Positions 33,099 to 41,750 of a stretch of 64,000 bases of DNA are shown in pieces. Both the position numbers and the translations under genes were made by a program. How positions within the stretch are numbered: position 1 is the first letter of the stretch; every line of letters begins with the position of its first letter. Where the stretch lies: contig NZ_BSTL01000001.1 of the NCBI RefSeq assembly GCF_030269485.1, positions 370,892 through 434,891 of the forward strand. Reading direction: 5' to 3'. The notes beneath the pieces are model-generated. The model worked only from the letters and a program-made list of their open reading frames with translations. It searched no databases and was not told the DNA's origin. The stretch is from Actinoplanes sp. NBRC 103695. GTDB taxonomy: Bacteria > Actinomycetota > Actinomycetes > Mycobacteriales > Micromonosporaceae.

Positions 33099-33819
33099 CA
33101 AGGTCGTCCTGGTCGTCGGGGCGAGCACCGGGATCGGGGCCGACGCCGCGCGGGTGTTCGCCGCCAACGGCGCGTCCCTGATGCTGGTCGCGCGGAGCGA
33201 AGGACCGCTGGCCGATCTGGCCAAGGAGCTGGACGCTGCCTACTGCACCGGCGACATCTCCTCCGCGGCGGACGTGGCGAGATTCGTCGACGCGACGGTG
33301 GACAGGTTCGGCCGGCTGGACGGCGCGTTCAACAACGCCGCCATGACCCAGGGCGGCCGCGTCGACAAGGTGTCCGAGGAGGACTTCGACCGGATCCTCG
33401 CGGTCAACGTCAAGGGCACCTGGCTGTGCATGCGCGAGGAGATCCGCGCGATGGAACCCGCCGGCCGAGGCTCGATCGTCAACGTCAGCAGCATCGGCGG
33501 GCTGCGCGGCAGCTCCGGGATGGGCGCCTACCAGGCCACCAAGCACGCGGTCATCGGGCTCACCCGCACCGCGGCGCACGACGTCGGCCCGCTCGGCATC
33601 CGGGTCAACGTGATCGCCCCCGGCCCCACCGAGTCCCCGATGCTCGACCAGACCCGGATCAACATCCCCGGCGGCGTCGAGGCACGCATCGCGGCGACGC
33701 CGCTGCGGAAGGCGGGCACCGGCGCGGAGGTCGGCGAGGTGGTGTCGTTCCTGCTCAGCGACCGGTCCAGCCACCTCAGCGGCGTGATCCTGCCGGTGGA
33801 CGGTGGTTTCGTTGCGTGA
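33088..33819 (+). CDS. Short-chain dehydrogenase/reductase
   Basis: 243 residues overlapping the cupin gene by 11 bp. Classical SDR: VVGASTGIGADAARVFA (cofactor glycine motif), NNAAMTQGG, catalytic Ser in IVNVSSIGG and YxxxK in GAYQATKHAV, then PGPTESPM and LSDRSSHLSGVILPVDGGF. NAD(P)(H)-dependent oxidation or reduction of a hydroxy/keto pair, which may produce the beta-keto acid used by the BKACE enzyme. Confidence 0.93.
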   Translation: MLTDKVVLVVGASTGIGADAARVFAANGASLMLVARSEGPLADLAKELDAAYCTGDISSAADVARFVDATVDRFGRLDGAFNNAAMTQGGRVDKVSEEDFDRILAVNVKGTWLCMREEIRAMEPAGRGSIVNVSSIGGLRGSSGMGAYQATKHAVIGLTRTAAHDVGPLGIRVNVIAPGPTESPMLDQTRINIPGGVEARIAATPLRKAGTGAEVGEVVSFLLSDRSSHLSGVILPVDGGFVA

Positions 33820-33829
33820 TGTGGGAACG

Positions 33830-34939
33830 ATGCGGGTCGCGCCGCGCGTGCACTTCGGCTTCGGCGCCCGGGCGCAGCTGCCCACCCTGATCGGTGGCCG
33901 GCGGGTGCTGGCCGTCGTGGACCCGTTCCTCCTGGGGAGCCCGTTCCTCGAGCCTCTTCGGGACGCGCGCGTCTACTCGGACATCACGCCGGAGCTGCCG
34001 GTCGGCACGCTGGACGCGGCGGGGGAGACGGCTCGCGCCTACGCGCCGGAGGTCATCGTGGCGATCGGCGGTGGCAGCGCGCTCGACGCGGCCAAGCTGA
34101 TCGCGCTGCTCGTCACCCACGACGGGCCGCTGAGCCGGTACTACGGCGAGAACCTGGTGCCGGGGCCGGTCGTGCCGGTGATCGCGATGCCGACCACGGC
34201 CGGGACGGGCTCCGAGGTCACCCCGGTCGCGGTGATCTCCGACCCGGACCGCGAGCTCAAGGTGGGCATCTCCAGCCCGTACCTGGTGCCGGCCGTGGCC
34301 ATCGTCGACCCCGAGCTCACGATGGGGGCGCCGGCGACCGTCACCGCGTACGCGGGAATCGACGCTCTGGTGCACGCGGCCGAGTCCTTCACCGCGCGCC
34401 GCCTCGACCTCGACTGGTCGGCGCCGCTGCCGGTCTTCACCGGGCGCAACGCCCTGACCGAACCGCTGTCGCTGCGCGCCGCCGCGCACCTCGGGCCGTG
34501 GCTGCCGGTCGCGGTGCACGACCCGGCCGACCGGCGGGCCCGGCAGGAGGTGGCGAAGGGGTCGCTGCTCGCCGGCATGGCCTTCGGATCCACCGGCACG
34601 CACCTCTGCCACGCTCTGCAGTACCCGATCGGCGCGCTCACCAAGACACCCCACGGCTTGGGTACGGGTCTGCTGCTGCCCCACGTCCTCAGGGCGATCC
34701 CGGACAAGGAGCGGGTCGCGGCGTTCGGCGAGGCCCTCGGCACCGACGACACCATCGGCCGCATCGTCGAGATCAACCGGGCGATCGGCGTGCCCGCGTC
34801 CCTCTCCGAGATCGGTGTGCGGCGCTCGCAGCTCCCGCGCATCGCCGACCTGGCGCTCGGCTCGACCCGGCTGCTCGCGATCGCCCCGGTCACCCCCACA
34901 CGGGACCTACTCCTGGAGATTCTCTCTGATGCATTCTGA
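33830..34939 (+). CDS. Iron-containing alcohol dehydrogenase
   Basis: 369 residues from ATG 33830; GTG 33821 is an alternative, since the frame is open through the SDR stop. Group III ADH: VIVAIGGGSALDAAKLIALL, MPTTAGTGSEVTPVAVISDP, then metal ligands in GIDALVHAAESF (Asp, His), GTHLCHALQYPIG and KTPHGLGTGLLLPHV. Interconverts an alcohol and aldehyde with NAD(P). It feeds naturally into the aldehyde dehydrogenase encoded next (11-bp overlap). A maleylacetate reductase-like activity is a less likely alternative. Confidence 0.9.
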   Translation: MRVAPRVHFGFGARAQLPTLIGGRRVLAVVDPFLLGSPFLEPLRDARVYSDITPELPVGTLDAAGETARAYAPEVIVAIGGGSALDAAKLIALLVTHDGPLSRYYGENLVPGPVVPVIAMPTTAGTGSEVTPVAVISDPDRELKVGISSPYLVPAVAIVDPELTMGAPATVTAYAGIDALVHAAESFTARRLDLDWSAPLPVFTGRNALTEPLSLRAAAHLGPWLPVAVHDPADRRARQEVAKGSLLAGMAFGSTGTHLCHALQYPIGALTKTPHGLGTGLLLPHVLRAIPDKERVAAFGEALGTDDTIGRIVEINRAIGVPASLSEIGVRRSQLPRIADLALGSTRLLAIAPVTPTRDLLLEILSDAF

Positions 34940-36350
34940 CCTCTTCATCGACGGGCAGTGGCGGCCGGGCTCGGACGGCCGCCGCTTCGACGTCATCGAT
35001 CCGGCCGACGGCTCGACGATCGCGGCCTTCGCGGCAGCGTCGGAACAGGACTGCATGGACGCGGTCGACGCCGCGGCCGCCGCCCAGGAGTCGTGGGCGG
35101 CGACCGCGCCCCGTGAGCGCGGCGAGCTGCTCCGGGCCGCGTACGAGATCCTCACCGCCGAGGTCGAGGACTTCGCCGAGCTGATGGTCCGGGAGAACGG
35201 CAAGTCCTGGGCCGACGCCATCGGCGAGGCGAACTACGCGAAGGAGTTCTTCCGCTGGTTCGCCGAGGAGGCCGTGCGCGTGCCCGGCGACTACCGGCTC
35301 GCACCGGCCGGCGACAAGCGGATCATCGTGGACCGTCAGCCGATCGGCGTCTCGCTGCTGATCACGCCGTGGAACTTCCCCGCGGCGATGGCCACCCGCA
35401 AGCTGGCGCCGGCGCTGGCCGCGGGCTGCACGACGATCCTCAAACCGGCCCGCGAGACGCCGCTGACCGCCGCGTACGTGGTGGAGGTCCTGTTCCGGGC
35501 CGGTGTCCCGCGCGGGGTGGTCAACCTGGTGACGCCGGTGCCGACCGGCCCGCTCGTGCAGCGGATGATCGACCGGCCGGAGGTCCGCAAGCTCTCCTTC
35601 ACCGGCTCGACGGAGGTGGGACGCAGTCTGCTGCACGCCTGTGCGGACAGCGTGGTCAGCACCTCCATGGAGCTCGGCGGCAACGCCCCGCTGATCGTGC
35701 TGCCCGGCGCCGACCTCGAGGTCGCGGTCGAGGGAGCGCTGCAGGCCAAGATGCGCAACGGCGGGTCGGCGTGCACCGCGGCCAACCGGTTCTACGTGCA
35801 CGGCTCGGTGCACGACGAGTTCGTCGCGCGGCTCGACGCGGCCCTGGCGGCCATCGCGGTCGGCCCCGGCCTGGACCGTGTGAACGGGCTCGGCGCCCTG
35901 GTCTCGGTCGCCGAGCGGGACAAGGTGGCCGCGCTGGTCGAGGAGGCGATCGCGGACGGCGCCAAACTGGCCCGCGGCGGCAACTCCTCGGCCCGGGGCG
36001 CGTTCTACGACGCCACGCTGCTCACCGAGGTGCGCCACGGCTCGGCGATCAGCCGCACCGAGATCTTCGGCCCGGTCACCGCGGTGGTCCGGTTCGACGA
36101 CGTCGACGAGGCCGTCCGGATGGCCAACGACACCGAGTACGGGCTGATGGCGTACGTCTTCGGCGAGGAACGAGCGGCGATCGCGGTGGCCCGCCGGATG
36201 GAGTCCGGCATGGTCGCCGTCAACCGGGGCGTGGTCAGCGACCCGGCCGCTCCGTTCGGCGGCGTCAAACAGAGCGGCCTCGGCCGGGAGGGCGGTTCCG
36301 AGGGCATCCTCGAATTCCTCGAGGAGAAGTACATCGCCCTCACCGCGTAG
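34929..36350 (+). CDS. NAD(P)+-dependent aldehyde dehydrogenase
   Basis: 473 residues, ATG 34929. ALDH landmarks: GVSLLITPWNFPAAMATRKL, ILKPARETPLTA, FTGSTEVGR, catalytic Glu in MELGGNAPLIV, catalytic Cys in NGGSACTAANRF, and EIFGPVTAVVRF with PFGGVKQSGLGREGG. Closest in style to succinate-semialdehyde or similar semialdehyde dehydrogenases. Last gene of the operon. Its 3' end overlaps the convergent P450 gene by 11 bp. Confidence 0.93.
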   Translation: MHSDLFIDGQWRPGSDGRRFDVIDPADGSTIAAFAAASEQDCMDAVDAAAAAQESWAATAPRERGELLRAAYEILTAEVEDFAELMVRENGKSWADAIGEANYAKEFFRWFAEEAVRVPGDYRLAPAGDKRIIVDRQPIGVSLLITPWNFPAAMATRKLAPALAAGCTTILKPARETPLTAAYVVEVLFRAGVPRGVVNLVTPVPTGPLVQRMIDRPEVRKLSFTGSTEVGRSLLHACADSVVSTSMELGGNAPLIVLPGADLEVAVEGALQAKMRNGGSACTAANRFYVHGSVHDEFVARLDAALAAIAVGPGLDRVNGLGALVSVAERDKVAALVEEAIADGAKLARGGNSSARGAFYDATLLTEVRHGSAISRTEIFGPVTAVVRFDDVDEAVRMANDTEYGLMAYVFGEERAAIAVARRMESGMVAVNRGVVSDPAAPFGGVKQSGLGREGGSEGILEFLEEKYIALTA

Positions 36351-37752
36351 CGGTGGCCGCCCTCGTCCGGACGCGAAGGTTGAGGTTCGTCGGGAAGGTC
36401 GTGAACTCCATCCGCTCGACCACCGCGCCCGCGGAGTGGTCCGGCTCGAAGTCGAACTCGCGTCCCAGCACCGAGGTGACCATGGCCGCCTCGATCAGCG
36501 CCAGGTTGCGGCCCGGGCAGTACCGCGGCCCGGCGCCGAACGGGGCGAACGGCAGCGCCTCCGGCGGCAGCTTGCCCTCCAGCCAGCGCTCCGGCCGGAA
36601 CACGTCCGGGTCGCCGAAGCGCTCGGTGTCACGGCGCGCGCCGTACGACATCAGCACGAAGATCGGCAGCCCCTTCGGCGCGAACAGCTCGGAGCCGTCC
36701 CGCCCGGTCAGGGTCACGTCGCTGGTCGGCTCCAGGAGCAGGAACGGCGCCACCGGCTGGAACCGCAGCACCTCGTTGACCACCGCCTCGGCGTACTTGA
36801 GCCGTCCCACCGTGCCCGGGTCGCCGGGCAGCCGCTGCTCGCCGAGCACCTCGTCGGCCTCCGCACGGACCTTCGCGTGGATGTCCGGGTTCTCGGCGAG
36901 GTAGTGCAGCGCCCACGCCGCCGTCGACGAGGTGGTGTCCTCGCCGCCCAGCAGCATGGCCAGGACATTGCCGAAGACCTCCTCGTCGGTGATCTCCGGC
37001 TCGTTCTCCAGCGGCCTGACCAGCGCCTCGAGGAAGTTCGACGGCGGATCGCCGGCCGCGACGCGCACCCGGGCGGCGGCGAAGCGCTCGCCCACCAGCG
37101 CCTCGATCTCGCGCACCGTCGCGTCCAGCCGCCGGTCCTGTGGCAGCTTCGCGTACCGCCAGTAGGGCAGCGCCGCGTTGATCCGCCGGGAGATCGCCGG
37201 GAACAGCTGCTTCACCCGGGTGTGCAGGCCGTCGCCGGTGCTCTCCAGCGCGTTCAGGTCGTGGCCCATGGCCAGCCCCACGGTCACGTCCAGCGTGTAG
37301 CGCATCATCAGGTCCAGCACGTCGACCCGCGCGCCGGACCCGGCGGCCGCCTCCCACTGCCGCAGCAGCCGCTCGGTCACCATGGTGATCGTGGTGAAGT
37401 ACTGCCGCAGGTACGCCGCGTTCAACGACTGGGTGGCCACCTTGCGCAACCGCCGCCACCGGTCGCCCTCGGCGGTGAACACGCCACGCGGGACGATCTC
37501 GTCGATGATCGTGGACGACCTGACGGCCCGCCGGAAGTCGTCCGGCCGGCGGCGCAGCAGCACGTCCACATGCGCCGGATCGGCGGTGGCGACCACCTCC
37601 TGCCGGCCCAGCCGGAACCGGTAGGTCAGCCCGTACTCGTCGGCCCACCGCTCGAGCACCCGGTGGGTCTTCTGGTCGCGGGCGAACTCCGGCAGGTTGC
37701 CGACGAAGGGGAGCGGGCGGGGCCCATCCAGGATGCTCGTGTTCTCGGGCAT
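36340..37752 (-). CDS. Cytochrome P450
   Basis: 470 residues from ATG 37752, with GGGGAA upstream. I-helix oxygen motif GGEDTTSST, K-helix EVLR in EAVVNEVLRFQPVAPF, PERF-like FRPERWLEG, and heme-binding FGAGPRYCPGRNLALIEAAM with the Cys ligand. No membrane anchor; the N-terminal GPRPLPFVGNLPEF is the proline-rich hinge seen in CYP102/CYP110-like and eukaryote-like classes. No ferredoxin or reductase gene is adjacent. Fatty-acid or lipid hydroxylation is a reasonable guess. The extended upstream frame lacks family similarity. Confidence 0.92.
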   Translation of the reverse strand: MPENTSILDGPRPLPFVGNLPEFARDQKTHRVLERWADEYGLTYRFRLGRQEVVATADPAHVDVLLRRRPDDFRRAVRSSTIIDEIVPRGVFTAEGDRWRRLRKVATQSLNAAYLRQYFTTITMVTERLLRQWEAAAGSGARVDVLDLMMRYTLDVTVGLAMGHDLNALESTGDGLHTRVKQLFPAISRRINAALPYWRYAKLPQDRRLDATVREIEALVGERFAAARVRVAAGDPPSNFLEALVRPLENEPEITDEEVFGNVLAMLLGGEDTTSSTAAWALHYLAENPDIHAKVRAEADEVLGEQRLPGDPGTVGRLKYAEAVVNEVLRFQPVAPFLLLEPTSDVTLTGRDGSELFAPKGLPIFVLMSYGARRDTERFGDPDVFRPERWLEGKLPPEALPFAPFGAGPRYCPGRNLALIEAAMVTSVLGREFDFEPDHSAGAVVERMEFTTFPTNLNLRVRTRAATATR

Positions 37753-37876
37753 GCGGACATTTTCCCCGTACAGGGGCGTTCGGCCTACGATGGTGCCCGG
37801 ATTGGCACGTGAACTTTTCCCTGGGGATGTTTCGACGTTCTTCGAGCGATTTGCACCCATCGATTAGACATGGGCG

Positions 37877-40537
37877 ATGCGTAGAGTTCTCACGGCCGCC
37901 GCCGCAACGGTGGCCCTGCTGATCGGGACGGGCGCGGCGGCATACGCCGACCCGCCGACAAGCCCGGTGCCGGACCGGCTGCCCTCCGGCTGGGCGGTCC
38001 AGCACGACAAGCTGGTGTGGACGGCCCCGCGGCCGGTGCCGATGGGTGACGCCGCGGTCGAGTTCTGGTCCGGTGACCGGCTGCTCGGCCGGGCGCAGGG
38101 CACCGCCGACCAGCGCACCTTCCGCCTCGACCTCCCTTCCGAGACCGACGATCTTTCGGTACGCGCCGGCGGGAGGCGCCTCGACGCCGCGTCGCCCCGG
38201 CCCGCCGCCAGGAAGGCCGCGCCCCGGGTGCCCGGGCTCGCTCCGGCCACCGACATCGACCCCGGCACCCCCGGACCCTACGAGACCACCACCGGCGAGT
38301 ACGAGCTGCCGAGTGTCAAGTTGCCCGACTTCCCGGCGAACGTGGAGATGCGCGGCGTCGTGGTGGCGCCGAAGAAAGCCCCGGGCGCCCGGCCGCTGGC
38401 CCTGTTCCTGCACGGCCGCCACTGGACCTGCTTCCAGGGCGACGACCCCGACCGGATCACCGGCGACTGGCCCTGCCCGGCCGGCACCCAGGAGGTGCCC
38501 AGCTACCGCGGCTACCTCCAGGCACAGCAGCTGCTCGCCTCGCAGGGCTACATCACCGTCTCGATCTCGGCGAACGGCATCAACGGGCAGGACTTCGCGG
38601 CCGACGACGGCGGTGCCCAGGCGCGCTCGTCGCTCGTACGCCTGCATCTCGCGGAGTGGGCCGCCCGCAACCCGGCGCTGGCCCGCCTGGCACCCGCCGC
38701 CGACACCTCCAAGGTCTTCCTGATGGGTCACTCCCGCGGCGGTGAGGGCGTGAACCGCGCCGCCATGGACAGCCTCAACCCGCCGCCGGCCGCGGCGGAC
38801 GGCTACCACGGCAAGGTCTCCTGGACGATCCGCGGCACGCTGCTGATCGGACCCACGCTCTTCGGGCACGACCCGGTGCCGGACGTCCCGTCGGCGACCA
38901 TCCTGCCCGGCTGCGACGGCGACGTCTCCGACCTGCAGGGCCAGATGTTCCTGGACGCCACCCGCGGCGTCGGCTCCGGCCGGGCCCTGCACAGCGCGCT
39001 CTACTTCATCGGCGCCAACCACAACTACTTCAACACCGAGTGGACGCCCGGCCAGTCGGTGGCGCCGTCCTTCGACGACTTCTTCAGCGACCCGGAGCAA
39101 CCCGACCCGCTGTGTACGCCCGGCACGCCGACCCGGCTCACCGAGCGTCAGCAGCAGACCGCCGGCGCCACCTACATCGCGACGGCGGCGCGGCTCTTCG
39201 TGGGCGGCGACGACCGGGCCCGGCCGCTGCTCGACGGCACCGGCGTGAGCGCGCCCTCGGCGAATCCCGCCCGGGTGCTCAGCCACGCGATCGGCGCCGC
39301 GCGTACGCCCGCGGTGGTGCCGGACGAGTCGGTGACCGTCACCGGAGGCGCGCTCTGCAAGCAGGTCACCCGCGTCGCGGCCGAGGCGTGCCTGGTGAAC
39401 GAGAACTTCTCCGGCGGGTCGCCGCACTTCACGCCGTTCTTCGTCGCCGACGACGAGCCCGGCCGGTACGCCGTACGCCTCGACGGGGCGGCCGCGACCA
39501 TCCGCCCGGCCCGCGCGTCCTCGCTGTCCGGCGCGTCGCAGCTGGCCCTGCGCCTGGTCGTGCCGCCGAACACGACGGGCCGCTTCGGGGTCGTCGCCGT
39601 CTCCGCCGAGGGTGGGCGGCACGACCTCGGCGAGGTGACCGTCGAAGGGGTGCCGGGCACCGACTTCACCACGTCGTACTGGGGTCGCGAGGTGCGGGTC
39701 GCCCTGCCGAAGGGCGTCACCTCGCTGTCGTCCCTCGAGCTCACGCCGCGTCAGGCCGGCCCGGCGTGGCTGATCGACGCGTGGGGCTGGCGGGCCGGGA
39801 CTCCCGACCCGCGGCCGGTGGCGATGTCCCGGGTCGACGTCGGCGAGGTCAGCGCCGACGAGGGTGACTCCGGCACGACCACGTACCAGGTGCCGGTCGC
39901 GGTCAAGGGCAAGACGGCCGGCAAGGTCCGGCTGTTCCTCACCGACCCGGCCACGTTCGAGTCGCGGTCCTGGGTCGCCGACGTCCGTCCCGGCTCGCAG
40001 CGCCTCGAGGTGCCGGTCGCGGTCACGGGCAACACCACCTACGACGGTTCGGTGCGGTGGTGGGTGGCGGCCAAGGCGGTCCGCAACACGCTGGTCGGCG
40101 ACTACGTGGGTGGGGTCGACGTCCGCGAGGACGACCCGCGCCCCACCGTCACGGTGAGCCCGGCCTCCGCCACCGCGGCCGAGGGCGCCCCGCTGACCTG
40201 GACGGTCAACCTCTCCGCCGCGGCCGGCGTGCCGATCTACGTGATCTTCACCCCGGAGGCGGCCGAGCCGGAGCTGTCCACCACGGACGTGGACCCGACC
40301 TGGTTCACCGGCAACAGCGGCGAGGACCCGTCCCCGTCGCGCCCGCTGTCCGGGACCGGACTGCAGCCGTGGACGATCGTCGAGCCGGGCACGACGACGG
40401 CGACCCTGGAGGTCCCGACCGTGTCCGACGACGCGGCCGAGGGCGCCGAGAAGGTCCGCTGGCAGGTGTCGGTCTACAACGAGGAGACCGGCGAGCTCGA
40501 TCCGCTGACCGCGGTCGAGGGCACGGTCACCGACTGA
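37877..40537 (+). CDS. Large secreted alpha/beta-hydrolase with C-terminal Calx-beta-like repeats
   Basis: 886 residues. Sec signal RRVLTAAAATVALLIGTGAA ending near AYA-DP. The middle region is an alpha/beta hydrolase: PLALFLHGRHWTCFQGDDPD (oxyanion side), nucleophile elbow FLMGHSRGGEGVNRAAMDS and GANHNYFNTEW (likely catalytic His region). Residues about 650-760 and 770-886 are beta-sandwich modules with Calx-beta-like features (DVGEVSADEGDSGTTTYQVP, VTVSPASATAAEGAPLTWTV). It probably acts outside the cell on an ester or polymer. It is divergent from P450 and lies upstream of pectin genes. Confidence 0.78.
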   Translation: MRRVLTAAAATVALLIGTGAAAYADPPTSPVPDRLPSGWAVQHDKLVWTAPRPVPMGDAAVEFWSGDRLLGRAQGTADQRTFRLDLPSETDDLSVRAGGRRLDAASPRPAARKAAPRVPGLAPATDIDPGTPGPYETTTGEYELPSVKLPDFPANVEMRGVVVAPKKAPGARPLALFLHGRHWTCFQGDDPDRITGDWPCPAGTQEVPSYRGYLQAQQLLASQGYITVSISANGINGQDFAADDGGAQARSSLVRLHLAEWAARNPALARLAPAADTSKVFLMGHSRGGEGVNRAAMDSLNPPPAAADGYHGKVSWTIRGTLLIGPTLFGHDPVPDVPSATILPGCDGDVSDLQGQMFLDATRGVGSGRALHSALYFIGANHNYFNTEWTPGQSVAPSFDDFFSDPEQPDPLCTPGTPTRLTERQQQTAGATYIATAARLFVGGDDRARPLLDGTGVSAPSANPARVLSHAIGAARTPAVVPDESVTVTGGALCKQVTRVAAEACLVNENFSGGSPHFTPFFVADDEPGRYAVRLDGAAATIRPARASSLSGASQLALRLVVPPNTTGRFGVVAVSAEGGRHDLGEVTVEGVPGTDFTTSYWGREVRVALPKGVTSLSSLELTPRQAGPAWLIDAWGWRAGTPDPRPVAMSRVDVGEVSADEGDSGTTTYQVPVAVKGKTAGKVRLFLTDPATFESRSWVADVRPGSQRLEVPVAVTGNTTYDGSVRWWVAAKAVRNTLVGDYVGGVDVREDDPRPTVTVSPASATAAEGAPLTWTVNLSAAAGVPIYVIFTPEAAEPELSTTDVDPTWFTGNSGEDPSPSRPLSGTGLQPWTIVEPGTTTATLEVPTVSDDAAEGAEKVRWQVSVYNEETGELDPLTAVEGTVTD

Positions 40538-40548
40538 TCCACTTTGCG

Positions 40549-40578
40549 AGGCGGCGTCCCGTCATCGGGGCGCCGCCT
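40549..40578 (+). terminator. GC-rich hairpin after the secreted hydrolase gene
   Basis: AGGCGGCG (40549-40556) pairs with CGCCGCCT (40571-40578), extended inside by CCC/GGG around a short loop. It lies 11 bp after the stop codon. There is no long U-tract, as is common in actinobacteria. Confidence 0.65.
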
Positions 40579-40596
40579 TGGTTAGAGTCCCGTGCC

Positions 40597-41112
40597 ATGA
40601 GCGCCGACGGCGATGCCGACCTCACCCGCACCCTGCACCGTCTCGTGACCGGCCTGCTCGACTGGCTGGACGAGATCCCCGCCGACCAGGTCGATCCCGA
40701 GGCGGCGGCGAGGATCCGGGGGAGCGTCGACTGGGTGATCGCCCAGCTTCCCGCCGGGGAACAGGTCCGCCTGGCCTCCGGCGACCCCGACCCGAAGTCG
40801 CTGCCGGTGGTCGTGGGCCTCCTGGTCGACGTCGTCTGGTGGCTGGACACCTGCGACGAGGACGAGGTCGACTCGCATCTGGCGGTGAAGATGCTCGAGG
40901 ACGGCCTGGTCGACCTGGACGACCTGCCCGACGCCCAGCGCGACCGCCTGGTCGCGGTGCTCGCGGCCCTGGCCGTGTCCGAGCCGCACGACACCCGCCG
41001 CTACCAGCTGCGCTTCTTCCCCTTCGGGATGAACCTCACCGACGACGAACCCGAGGACGACGAACCCACCCCGCGCGACTGGGTGTCCCCGCAGGCCCGC
41101 CACCGTGAGTGA
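40597..41112 (+). CDS. Hypothetical acidic protein, 171 aa
   Basis: A soluble, helical, strongly acidic protein: LHRLVTGLLDWLDEIPADQV at the start and NLTDDEPEDDEPTPRDW near the end. No known domain is recognised. ATG 40597 is followed at once by a regular charged helix pattern. It overlaps the next gene by 8 bp, so the two may work together. Confidence 0.7.
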   Translation: MSADGDADLTRTLHRLVTGLLDWLDEIPADQVDPEAAARIRGSVDWVIAQLPAGEQVRLASGDPDPKSLPVVVGLLVDVVWWLDTCDEDEVDSHLAVKMLEDGLVDLDDLPDAQRDRLVAVLAALAVSEPHDTRRYQLRFFPFGMNLTDDEPEDDEPTPRDWVSPQARHRE

Positions 41113-41650
41113 GGCCCTGGTCATCCCGGGCGGTGCGCTCGGTCCGGCGGCCGGCATGCTCCTCTACGCCGGGGAGGTGGCGGAGCGCCGCGGCGCGACG
41201 GTGCACTGGCACTGGTGGTCCGGCCCGCCGCCGAAACACACCTCGCCCTCGGCCGAACCGTGGGTGTGCGACGAGATCGAGCCGCTGCTGGGCGAGGGCA
41301 CCCTGCTGATCGGTAAGTCGCTGGGCACGAACGCGGCAGGCCTCGCCGCGTCCCGGAACCTCCCGGCGGTCTGGCTGACGCCGATCCTGACGGCGCCGTG
41401 GGTGGTCGCCGCGCTGGAGCGGGCGACCGCCCCGATGATGCTGGTCGGCGGCACCTCCGACCCGGTCTGGGAGGGCGAGGTTGCCCACCGCCTGTCGCCG
41501 CACGTGCTGGAGGTCCCGGGCGCCGGCCACGGCCTGCAGGTCCCGGGTCCGGCCGCCGACTCGGTCGCGGTGCTGGCCCGCGTCGTCGCCGCGATGGACG
41601 ATTTCCTGGACGCGATCGGCTGGCCCGACGACGGGAAGGCTGGGTGTTGA
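41105..41650 (+). CDS. Small alpha/beta-hydrolase-like protein
   Basis: 181 residues from GTG 41105, inside the end of the upstream gene. EALVIPGGALGPAAGMLLYA, then GTLLIGKSLGTNAAGLAASR (nucleophile-elbow GKSLGT), MMLVGGTSDPVW (Asp) and VLEVPGAGHGLQVPG (His) reproduce the serine-hydrolase order in a minimal fold. No signal peptide. Likely a cytoplasmic esterase; the substrate is unknown. Confidence 0.75.
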   Translation: MSEALVIPGGALGPAAGMLLYAGEVAERRGATVHWHWWSGPPPKHTSPSAEPWVCDEIEPLLGEGTLLIGKSLGTNAAGLAASRNLPAVWLTPILTAPWVVAALERATAPMMLVGGTSDPVWEGEVAHRLSPHVLEVPGAGHGLQVPGPAADSVAVLARVVAAMDDFLDAIGWPDDGKAGC

Positions 41651-41654
41651 CCCC

Positions 41655-41750
41655 ATGCGGTTCCTGGTGAGCCCGGCGCTGGAGCCGGACGAGCTCTCCC
41701 TCGCCCGGTCCGGCGCGCGCTGGTGGCTTCAGCTGGGCGACAAGCGCTGA
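41655..41750 (+). CDS. Possible 31-aa small protein
   Basis: A short frame 4 bp after the hydrolase stop encodes MRFLVSPALEPDELSLARSG and ends RWWLQLGDKR. It overlaps the 3' end of the convergent pectinesterase gene by 22 bp. No clear ribosome site. It may be a real small protein or chance; called mainly because of its position. Confidence 0.28.
   Translation: MRFLVSPALEPDELSLARSGARWWLQLGDKR

Noticed and set aside
36340..37752. Secondary-metabolite cluster signalled by the P450
   Set aside because: No polyketide synthase, NRPS, terpene or RiPP genes flank it; the neighbours are catabolic and polysaccharide-degrading genes.
36629..39622. 997-aa minus-strand open frame
   Set aside because: It runs through the P450 gene and antisense to the secreted hydrolase; the translation is Arg/Gly-rich shadow sequence without domains. 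High GC keeps wrong frames open.
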